This document shows, in pieces, positions 1 to 5,561 of a DNA stretch of 8,169 bases. Below the pieces are notes generated by a model, which saw nothing but the letters and a program-made list of their open reading frames with translations, was not told the origin of the DNA and ran no database searches. The position numbers were made by a program, and so were the translations under genes. Source of the DNA: Phycisphaerae bacterium (GTDB taxonomy: Bacteria; Planctomycetota; Phycisphaerae; Sedimentisphaerales; Anaerobacaceae); NCBI GenBank assembly GCA_030667885.1, contig DAOUVA010000176.1, positions 1 to 8,169 on the forward strand, in the 5' to 3' direction. Every line of letters starts with the position of its first letter. Positions within the stretch are counted from its first letter, which is position 1.

Positions 1-1027
1 CATTTCTAAAATTTCCGATATCAGGTTTCGACTGGTCCTTTTCATAAAGGCGGGCGCGGTTTCCCAGCCGCATGAAAATTGGAACTGTTACACCTTTTAT
101 GGTCAGGTTGGATATTGCCACTCGGTCGAGGGTACCACCATCGACGATTTCCAGGGCAACACCTGCCAATCCTCTCTGGCGTCCATAGATAACTTTGGAA
201 TAGCGGGGAGAACATATCGTACAGTTGGTAACATTTATGTTCTGAAATCCTCCGCCGGACTCAGTTCCCATCTTGATTGAATTACAGTGGCTGCTGACGA
301 TACAATCGGAAATAGTAATATTTTCGCAAGGATTAAGAGTTAAGCTTTTTAGCACAATAGCATCATCGTCAGAATCTATCCTGCAGCCGTGTATAATTAC
401 ATCTTTGCAACTGTCGATGTTGAGACCGTCATTATTATAGCTTACATGGTTAAAGACTGAGATATCACGAATAGTGAGACGATTGCACCGGCGATAATGC
501 TGCATCCAGCTTCCAGCACTGCGCATGTTAATACCTTCGATAAGAATATCAGAGCAGTTTTCCAGATAGATATTTTTAGGCCTCGGGCCGTTTTTATATT
601 TGAAGTTAGATCCCTGGCCATCGATAGTACCCCGGCCGCAAATCGCAATGTTCTTAAGATTCCTACCGGCGACGATTGCCCAATAACTGAATGTTTCGTC
701 TTCCGTGCCATGAAGTTTATGAGAGCGGCCGTAGTCTTTTTTCTCTTTGCTGCCAAGCAGCAAACAACCGGAATCAAGCCAGAGGGTAATGTTGTCTTCC
801 AGGTAAATCGTCCCAGTCAGCCATGTCCCTGCAGGGAAATAAACTGTGCCACCGCCGCTTTCCGCGCATTGATCGACAGCATTCTGTATCGCTTGCGTGC
901 AGAGAGTTTTACCATCAGGTTTTGCGTCGAAGTCGAGTATGTTATATGTCTTTTTAGCAGAACCAACGGTGATCGGACTGATTAGTAACAATAATCCAAA
1001 TGAGATAAAAAATATATTTTTACACAT
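1..1027 (-). CDS. GH28 polygalacturonase-like glycoside hydrolase, secreted (3' end missing)
   Basis: The reading frame is open from an ATG at 1027 to the left edge, giving 342 residues with no stop; the family usually runs to about 430-480, so the C-terminus lies outside. Residues 1-24 form a Sec signal peptide (short basic start, hydrophobic FFISFGLLLLIS, likely cut after VGSA), so the enzyme should act outside the cytoplasm. The N-terminal segment LDFDAKPDG, followed by a Gly-rich GGGTVYFPAGTW stretch, opens the right-handed beta-helix typical of GH28 and related pectinases. GH28 enzymes hydrolyse alpha-linked galacturonic acid in pectin and related polymers. The acidic blocks are present as NNDG (198-201, candidate Asp200) and SDDDA (219-223, Asp221/222). 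The usual GHG block reads SHC (246-248), followed by NSIKMGTES, and the usual RIK block is not obvious, which suggests a divergent subfamily. It is the third gene of a minus-strand cluster, 67 nt after the sulfatase. Family is well supported; exact substrate is unknown. Confidence 0.88.
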   Translation of the reverse strand, partial: MCKNIFFISFGLLLLISPITVGSAKKTYNILDFDAKPDGKTLCTQAIQNAVDQCAESGGGTVYFPAGTWLTGTIYLEDNITLWLDSGCLLLGSKEKKDYGRSHKLHGTEDETFSYWAIVAGRNLKNIAICGRGTIDGQGSNFKYKNGPRPKNIYLENCSDILIEGINMRSAGSWMQHYRRCNRLTIRDISVFNHVSYNNDGLNIDSCKDVIIHGCRIDSDDDAIVLKSLTLNPCENITISDCIVSSHCNSIKMGTESGGGFQNINVTNCTICSPRYSKVIYGRQRGLAGVALEIVDGGTLDRVAISNLTIKGVTVPIFMRLGNRARLYEKDQSKPDIGNFRN

Positions 1028-1060
1028 TAGAATACCCTTTATACTACAAGATTTATTCTA
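1028..1060 (-). repeat. Inverted repeat framing the GH28 ribosome binding site
   Basis: TAGAATA (1028-1034) and TATTCTA (1054-1060) are perfect 7-bp inverted arms separated by 19 nt. On the transcript the 3' arm directly abuts the GH28 start codon and the loop holds the AAAGGG Shine-Dalgarno. The stem is almost all A-U with one G-C pair and no U tract follows, so it is not a terminator. It could tune translation or be a chance AT-rich match. Confidence 0.4.
1035..1040 (-). promoter_or_regulatory. Ribosome binding site of the GH28 gene
   Basis: On the minus strand AAAGGG lies 7 nt before the ATG at 1027. It supports that start and sits inside the loop of the inverted repeat 1028-1060. Confidence 0.65.
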
Positions 1061-1094
1061 TTAAAGAAGATTACTCTTTGATTCGCCCGCACCG

Positions 1095-2558
1095 TTATCC
1101 CTGGTATGGTATGATAGCAGGCTCATTCTCACCAGCGGCCGCCATCCGGCGTTTGAGGATTTTAGCCAATTTAGCCCGAACGTCAGCCAATGCGGGGTCA
1201 TCGACAAGGTTATGCCTTTCATATGGGTCCTTTTTCAGATCGTATAGCTTGTCTTCCATATACTCATTGCTGCACGAATCGCGACCACCATTTTTATTAT
1301 TCGCACGAACCGAGTACTTCCATCTGTTTGTACGAATAGCTCGGCCAACCTGAGACTCACTTATCTGGACAAATACCTCTTTCGGCCAATCGTCCGCCTT
1401 TGAATTTATAAGCTGTTGCAGTGCCCTGCCTCTCATATAATTCGGCGGTCGGACATTACCGGCCTTAAGTACAGTCGGTGGAAGGTCAATCAGACTTGCC
1501 AGTTCGTTTATCACTTTGCCGCCGGTAAAGCCCGGGCCATAAATAATCAAAGGAATGCGGATTGTATTGTCGTGACAGGACCTTTTGTATTCGCTATTGC
1601 GCGTTCTAAAGTGGCAGCCATGATCAGATGTGTAAATTAGCAATGTGTTATCCGCTATCCCAAGCTGTTTCAGCTTGTCCTGTATACGGCCGACATTTTG
1701 GTCGAGGCTCCAGCAGCAGCCTAAATAATCAGGCATCTCTTTGCGCCAGTCGCCTTTGGTTCCCGCTAGGTCGCCGGGGATTTTGTAATCGGCAAAACGC
1801 TTTTTGGAACCTTGAGGACCTTCAAACTGATTGTGGTCATTCTGATGATGAGGCTCGATATATGAGATGAAGAGGAAGAATGGCTTATCACTATTGCGGT
1901 TATCCATGTATTCCAATGCCCAGTCGGTGAGTGCATCTACGCGATACCGGTCTTGTGGAAATTCCCGCTTGTTGCCGTCACCGTCGAACATATAGCCATC
2001 GTAGCTGTGTGAGGTGAATTCCAGTATGTCCGATGCCAGCCAAAAGTCCCGGTAGCCTCCACGTCGTTGTTTGGGAATCGCCTTAGTTCTGTAGTCTGCA
2101 TTACGCCCGGGAACACCGGAGGTCGAAGCTAAATGCCATTTACCCAGATAGCCCACTTCGTAGCCCGCATCAGACAACAAATGAGCGATAGTTTTTTCAT
2201 TTTCAGGCAGGGCTATTCCGTTACGGTAGCATCCTGTTTCAGTAGCGTACCTGCCGGTTTGCAGACATGACCTTGCAGGTCCACAGACAGGCTGGCAGGT
2301 GAAGGAATACTCAAAACGCACACCTTTACGAGCCAACTGATCAAGGTTGGGACTAAGATTATCGAACAATGGTAAACCGTAACAGCCGACCGTATCCCAT
2401 CGCTGCTGGTCACTTAAAATAAAAATGATGTTGGGTCGGTTCAAGTTTTCGTTTCCCAACACACTTTGGCTTTTGACCCATCCGTATGTCGAAATATACA
2501 TTACGCGAGATCCAAAGGTCTTGAGAAATTCTCGACGCCCCAGCATCTTATTTTTCAT
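1095..2558 (-). CDS. Formylglycine-dependent (Cys-type) sulfatase, family S1
   Basis: A full-length sulfatase of 487 residues from the preferred start; it hydrolyses sulfate esters, here probably on a polysaccharide or oligosaccharide. Visible residues in order: metal-binding SDQQ near the N-terminus (Asp50), the activation motif CGPAR (Cys92, to be oxidised to formylglycine) continuing into SCLQTGR, GKWHL (Lys140, His142), EPHH (His237), TSDHG (Asp312, His313) and Lys325. All main catalytic positions are kept. It needs a maturase (FGE or anSME) encoded elsewhere. The N-terminus contains GRREFLKTFG, a twin-arginine type signal, but the following hydrophobic stretch is weak and contains an Arg, so export is likely but not certain. 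Start choice: the ATG at 2558 has AAGGA 9 nt upstream, whereas the upstream ATG at 2594 and TTG at 2609 lack a Shine-Dalgarno and would place extra charged residues before the signal. Second gene of the cluster, 68 nt after the mutase. Substrate subfamily cannot be assigned by eye. Confidence 0.95.
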   Translation of the reverse strand: MKNKMLGRREFLKTFGSRVMYISTYGWVKSQSVLGNENLNRPNIIFILSDQQRWDTVGCYGLPLFDNLSPNLDQLARKGVRFEYSFTCQPVCGPARSCLQTGRYATETGCYRNGIALPENEKTIAHLLSDAGYEVGYLGKWHLASTSGVPGRNADYRTKAIPKQRRGGYRDFWLASDILEFTSHSYDGYMFDGDGNKREFPQDRYRVDALTDWALEYMDNRNSDKPFFLFISYIEPHHQNDHNQFEGPQGSKKRFADYKIPGDLAGTKGDWRKEMPDYLGCCWSLDQNVGRIQDKLKQLGIADNTLLIYTSDHGCHFRTRNSEYKRSCHDNTIRIPLIIYGPGFTGGKVINELASLIDLPPTVLKAGNVRPPNYMRGRALQQLINSKADDWPKEVFVQISESQVGRAIRTNRWKYSVRANNKNGGRDSCSNEYMEDKLYDLKKDPYERHNLVDDPALADVRAKLAKILKRRMAAAGENEPAIIPYQG

Positions 2559-2567
2559 TTGAACTTT

Positions 2568-2574
2568 TCCTTCT
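2568..2574 (-). promoter_or_regulatory. Ribosome binding site deciding the sulfatase start
   Basis: Minus-strand AGAAGGA, with 9 nt between its end and the ATG at 2558. It favours that start over the in-frame ATG at 2594 and TTG at 2609, neither of which has a purine-rich leader. Confidence 0.6.
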
Positions 2575-2605
2575 CTATATTTCTTATTTGACATAGGTTC
2601 AACTA

Positions 2606-2633
2606 CCAATAGATCAACACTCGCTGCTATTGG
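2606..2633 (-). repeat. Inverted repeat over the phosphohexomutase stop codon
   Basis: CCAATAG (2606-2612) and CTATTGG (2627-2633) are perfect 7-bp arms with a 14-nt spacer. The 5' arm on the transcript includes the TAG stop of the mutase. No T-tract follows on the minus strand, so it is a weak intercistronic hairpin rather than a Rho-independent terminator. It may protect or separate the mutase message from the sulfatase message. Confidence 0.4.
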
Positions 2634-4153
2634 CTTGATTGCCGTCTTGTCTGATTAGAATCCTGCCTAATTGTGGTCAGAAGCTTCATACAGGCAGAAT
2701 TTAATTCAGCTACGCGATCCGCAGCAGCAGCCTCATTGTAACAACGGAACTCTGGAGCGTTACCGGAAGGTCGCAGGTGTACGACTTCATCACTGTCAAA
2801 GGTCATGCGCAGGCCATCGGTTCGGTCTATGCTATAACAAACACCACATAGTTCACCAAAAATATCAGTGGCTTGGGCCCGGTCTTTCGCAGCATCGCCG
2901 GAGTTAAATAAATCAAGTATATATTTACTGTCTTCCTGTGGGAAGTTCTGTAGACGATCACTTGCCGTGTAACGTTCAGGCAGGTCGTCTGTAAGCTCGG
3001 AAAGCTTCTTGCCTTCCCTTACAGCAAGCAGAATAATACAAAGATGGAGTATAACTGCATCACGTGTCGGCAAAGCCCGGAGACTTTTTCCAAACAGCGG
3101 GATATCGGAGTTCGTTAGAAAACCACCGTTGGCTTCATAACCGACGACAACCTTTGCTCCACCCTTACTCGCATTAATCATCGATTCAATAACAAAAGGC
3201 GACCCGATCCGTGTGCGACTGACACTCTTGAAGTAAGCCGACTTTTCAACAGCACTATTGCAGCTAACGGGAGTGCTGACAGAGTCTGCGCCAAGATATT
3301 TTGCGCAGAGAATTCCAGCCACATCACCACGAAGCCAACGGCCTCTTTCATCGGAAATTAACGGTCGGTCGCTATCGCCATCTGTAGAGATAATTGCATC
3401 ATAGGAATCTTCCGCCGCCCACTTCGCCGCCAACTCAACATCTTCAGGACGAATCGCCTCAGTATCAACAGGAATGAACGTGTCCGTCCGGCCTAAAGCA
3501 ACCGCATCAGCGCCAAGACCTTTGACAATCTCCAAAATGATGTCACGTCCAACGGCTGAGTGCTGATATACACCAATACGCTTGCCCTTAAGGCAGTCAT
3601 CAGGAAAGACATCAAGATATCGTTCAACATACCTCCGTTGAGCAGTATTCGACAGAGCCCATTGCTCATCTAATGACGATGAAAAACTCTTTGCATCCTT
3701 AAAGAGGCTGTCTTCGACGCCGACTAACTGCCGGCGGATACCGGCTTCATCGGCTTTCAGAATCTCGCCGGAAGGCTTGTTAAACTTGATACCGTTGCGG
3801 TCGGCCGGGATATGGCTGCCGGTCACCATGATTGCCGGGATATTGTTTTCAATGCCGTAAAGTGCTATTGCCGATGAAGGGATTTTTCCACAATTTACCG
3901 GTGTGTAGCCCATATCAGCAGCAGCCCGCCGAACAGCCTGCATAATCCTGTCCGTGCTCGAACGAAAATCGCCTGCAACAGCCACTTCTGTTCGTGCCTT
4001 CTTGATTTCACCAGCAGACTCAAGATATTGCAGGAATCCCCGAGTATATACATAACAGACGAAATCCGTCATATCATCGGCAAGGCCGCGAGCACCACTT
4101 GTACCGAATTTCACACCGCTGCTTAACATCAAATCCTGTATGTTGATTTCCAT
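2627..4153 (-). CDS. Alpha-D-phosphohexomutase (phosphomannomutase/phosphoglucomutase family)
   Basis: A complete 508-residue cytoplasmic enzyme with no signal peptide. Members interconvert hexose 1-phosphates and 6-phosphates through a phosphoserine. The four family signatures are present in order: catalytic-serine loop TGSHIP (Ser113; more often TASHNP), metal-binding DGDSDR (258-263), sugar-binding loop GYEANGG (338-344) and C-terminal phosphate-binding loop RPSGNAPEFR (461-470; usual form R-x-SGTEP). The N-terminus VKFGTSGARG is also characteristic. Length is slightly above the usual 450-480, with a polar tail after about residue 490. The ATG at 4153 is preceded by GGAGG, fixing the start. 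It is the promoter-proximal gene of the minus-strand cluster with the sulfatase and GH28, which is unusual company for a sugar-phosphate mutase; a role in metabolising the released sugars, or in nucleotide-sugar supply, is inference. Whether it prefers mannose, glucose or another hexose phosphate cannot be read from the sequence. Confidence 0.92.
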   Translation of the reverse strand: MEINIQDLMLSSGVKFGTSGARGLADDMTDFVCYVYTRGFLQYLESAGEIKKARTEVAVAGDFRSSTDRIMQAVRRAAADMGYTPVNCGKIPSSAIALYGIENNIPAIMVTGSHIPADRNGIKFNKPSGEILKADEAGIRRQLVGVEDSLFKDAKSFSSSLDEQWALSNTAQRRYVERYLDVFPDDCLKGKRIGVYQHSAVGRDIILEIVKGLGADAVALGRTDTFIPVDTEAIRPEDVELAAKWAAEDSYDAIISTDGDSDRPLISDERGRWLRGDVAGILCAKYLGADSVSTPVSCNSAVEKSAYFKSVSRTRIGSPFVIESMINASKGGAKVVVGYEANGGFLTNSDIPLFGKSLRALPTRDAVILHLCIILLAVREGKKLSELTDDLPERYTASDRLQNFPQEDSKYILDLFNSGDAAKDRAQATDIFGELCGVCYSIDRTDGLRMTFDSDEVVHLRPSGNAPEFRCYNEAAAADRVAELNSACMKLLTTIRQDSNQTRRQSSQ

Positions 4154-4159
4154 TGATGT

Positions 4160-4164
4160 CCTCC
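4160..4164 (-). promoter_or_regulatory. Strong ribosome binding site of the phosphohexomutase
   Basis: Minus-strand GGAGG, 6 nt before the ATG at 4153. It is the best Shine-Dalgarno in the window and suggests efficient translation of the first gene of the cluster. Confidence 0.8.
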
Positions 4165-4201
4165 ACTAATTTTCAATATGTGGCATTTATTTCATAACTG
4201 G

Positions 4202-4229
4202 ATATTATCACAAGAGCCTGATAATTCAA
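4202..4229 (-). promoter_or_regulatory. Possible promoter of the phosphohexomutase-sulfatase-GH28 cluster
   Basis: On the minus strand TTGAAT (4229-4224) and TAATAT (4207-4202) lie 16 nt apart, each matching 4 of 6 sigma-70 consensus positions. They overlap the palindrome 4204-4225, as expected if that were an operator. The hexamers are weak, so this is only a candidate. Confidence 0.25.
4204..4225. promoter_or_regulatory. Candidate operator palindrome ATTATCA-N8-TGATAAT
   Basis: Perfect 7-bp inverted arms with an 8-nt spacer, about 50-70 bases upstream of the phosphohexomutase start. The size and symmetry suit a dimeric regulator. Additional TGATAA half-sites at 4313-4318 and 4382-4387 strengthen the case slightly. 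No regulator gene lies in the window. Confidence 0.35.
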
Positions 4230-4336
4230 GGGCTATTACTATAATGGAATGTATCTCAGGATTATACAAGAAGCGACTTACCTCTTAATCAATAATATTG
4301 CTGCACACTCAATGATAAATGCCAGGTTCTTTTCAG

Positions 4337-4366
4337 TTGACATATACAAACTGTACGGCATAGACT
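4337..4366 (+). promoter_or_regulatory. Possible sigma-70 promoter of the esterase-GH127 cluster
   Basis: TTGACA at 4337-4342 matches the -35 consensus exactly. TAGACT at 4361-4366, 18 nt downstream, matches 4 of 6 positions of the -10 box. Transcription would begin near 4373, about 60 nt before the esterase start. A 5-bp inverted repeat CAGTT/AACTG (4334-4338 and 4349-4353) straddles the -35 box and could be an operator, or chance. Confidence 0.4.
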
Positions 4367-4431
4367 ATAAAATCGGCATTTTGATAAGCCAATGAAAATA
4401 CAACAAGTAAAATAATATGGAAAAAGAAGTC

Positions 4432-5487
4432 ATGAAATTGAGATTGATTACTACAGGATATCTGTTTTTGGGTATTTGTTTGTTGAGCACTTTAAGCTTT
4501 GGAGCAGATAGTTCAAAAAAAGTAAAAGTATTCATATTGGCCGGTCAGTCCAATATGGAAGGCAAAGCAAAAATTGAATTATTAGAGTATCAGGTTGACC
4601 AGCCTGAGACCCAGGATTTTTTCAAACACCTCAGGAAAGACGGAAAATGGGTGGTACGTAATGACGTATGGATCAATTTCCTCAACAGGAAAGGTAACCT
4701 CACCGTTGGCTTTGGCTCTCCCAACCGCATCGGTCCGGAACTGGAGTTTGGCAACACAGTCGGCGACCATTTTGAGGAACAAGTGCTCATCATAAAGACA
4801 GCCTGGGGCGGCAAAAGTTTAGGCCGGGATTTTCGTCCTCCGAGTTCAGGTTTGCCGAACGGAGAAATACTCAAACAGATTGTTCAGCAAACCAATGAGC
4901 GTAACAAGAAACGGAAGAGACGGGAAATCACGCTTGATGATGTGAGAGACATGTATGGTAAATACTACAGGGAAATGATGAAGGAAATTAACGCCACCCT
5001 GCTGGAACTGAAAACTCGTTTCCCACAGTACAAGGGACAAGGCTTTGAAATTGCCGGTTTCGTTTGGTTTCAGGGTTGGAATGACATGTTCGACCCGGAT
5101 TTTCTCAATAACTATGGCAAGCATATGGCCGACTTCATCCGCGATGTACGGAAGGATTTAAAAAATCCCAATTTACCTTTTGTCATTGGCCAGATGGGAC
5201 AGAACGGTCCTGATGGTGCCAGCGAGAAAATGCAGGTAATCAAGGATGCCCAGGCATCAATTGAGCTAATCCCGGAATTTATGGGAAATACCAAAGTCGT
5301 CAAAACTGATGTCTTCTGGGACAAAAAGGCTGCCTCTCTCGTTAAGGACTGGAAAGAGCACATCGACGAGTGGAATAAGGTAGGTTCGGATTATGGTTAT
5401 CACTATCTCGGAAGCACAATCACATTTTCAAAGATTGGCAGGGCTTTTGGTGAGGCTACTCTGGAATTGATGAAAGACGCACAATAA
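4432..5487 (+). CDS. Secreted SGNH-fold carbohydrate esterase (SASA / CE6-like, sialate O-acetylesterase-related)
   Basis: A 351-residue protein with a Sec signal peptide (basic MKLR, hydrophobic core, likely cut after LSFG at about residue 24). The mature part opens with VKVFILAGQSNMEG, the SASA/DUF303 nucleophile motif (Ser40). Later blocks are IGPELEFG (100-107), IKTAWGG (121-127), WFQGWND (212-218) and a C-terminal GYHYLGS with His324 as likely catalytic base; Asp320 lies four residues before it. Such enzymes remove acetyl groups from sugars in plant or algal polysaccharides; true sialate esterase activity is not implied. A strongly basic patch NKKRKRRE lies at 158-165. Start: the ATG at 4432 gives a normal signal peptide and has GGAAA 7 nt upstream; the in-frame ATG at 4417 lacks a Shine-Dalgarno and adds acidic residues before the signal. 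It is the first gene of the plus-strand cluster, about 74 nt before GH127. Acyl specificity is unknown. Confidence 0.87.
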   Translation: MKLRLITTGYLFLGICLLSTLSFGADSSKKVKVFILAGQSNMEGKAKIELLEYQVDQPETQDFFKHLRKDGKWVVRNDVWINFLNRKGNLTVGFGSPNRIGPELEFGNTVGDHFEEQVLIIKTAWGGKSLGRDFRPPSSGLPNGEILKQIVQQTNERNKKRKRREITLDDVRDMYGKYYREMMKEINATLLELKTRFPQYKGQGFEIAGFVWFQGWNDMFDPDFLNNYGKHMADFIRDVRKDLKNPNLPFVIGQMGQNGPDGASEKMQVIKDAQASIELIPEFMGNTKVVKTDVFWDKKAASLVKDWKEHIDEWNKVGSDYGYHYLGSTITFSKIGRAFGEATLELMKDAQ

Positions 5488-5497
5488 GACATGTTGC

Positions 5498-5520
5498 ATG
5501 ATACCAATCATGGGTATTAT
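5498..5520 (+). repeat. Weak intercistronic hairpin between esterase and GH127 genes
   Basis: ATGATACC (5498-5505) and GGTATTAT (5513-5520) can pair over 8 bp including one G-U, with a 7-nt loop. No T-run follows, so termination is unlikely. It may be an mRNA-processing or stability element. Confidence 0.3.
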
Positions 5521-5548
5521 AAAGTGTAAAGACCAACGACAATCATTG

Positions 5549-5553
5549 AAGGG
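5549..5553 (+). promoter_or_regulatory. Ribosome binding site deciding the GH127 start
   Basis: AAGGG lies 8 nt before the ATG at 5562. An in-frame GTG at 5553 overlaps this Shine-Dalgarno and so is unlikely to be the start. Confidence 0.7.
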
Positions 5554-5561
5554 TGATTCAA

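Larger units (their letters stand above)
4154..4431. promoter_or_regulatory. Divergent control region between the two gene clusters
   Basis: About 280 AT-rich bases separate two divergent starts and must hold the promoters of both clusters. No gene is supported here. The stretch contains a palindrome ATTATCA-N8-TGATAAT (4204-4225), a short palindrome CAATA-A-TATTG (4290-4300), a 10-bp inverted repeat TGGCATTTAT / ATAAATGCCA (4181-4190 and 4315-4324), and a consensus -35 box at 4337-4342. TGATAA recurs at 4219, 4313 and 4382 on the plus strand and as TTATCA at 4205. Shared control by one regulator is inference. Confidence 0.6.

Noticed and set aside
497..985. Plus-strand open frame of 162 codons
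   Set aside because: It lies wholly antisense to the GH28 gene, has no Shine-Dalgarno or protein-like pattern, and the minus-strand frame carries clear family motifs.
1078..1870. Several plus-strand open frames of 70-90 codons
   Set aside because: They are antisense shadows of the sulfatase, whose catalytic residues are all intact on the other strand.
2559..2609. N-terminal extension of the sulfatase from TTG 2609 or ATG 2594
   Set aside because: Neither start has a ribosome binding site, and the extension would place charged residues before the RR signal; ATG 2558 has AAGGA at good spacing.
4261..4292. Perfect TATAAT on the minus strand (4266-4261) with TTGATT upstream
   Set aside because: The spacing is 20 nt, too long for a normal sigma-70 promoter, and there is no TGn extended -10. 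It may still matter, but was not called.
5498..5520. Rho-independent terminator after the esterase gene
   Set aside because: The hairpin is AU-rich with a G-U pair and no T-tract follows.
5494..5523. Promoter between esterase and GH127 (TTGCAT with TATTAT or TATAAA)
   Set aside because: The -35 match is only 3 of 6 and spacing is 15 or 18 nt; the short gap makes co-transcription the simpler reading.
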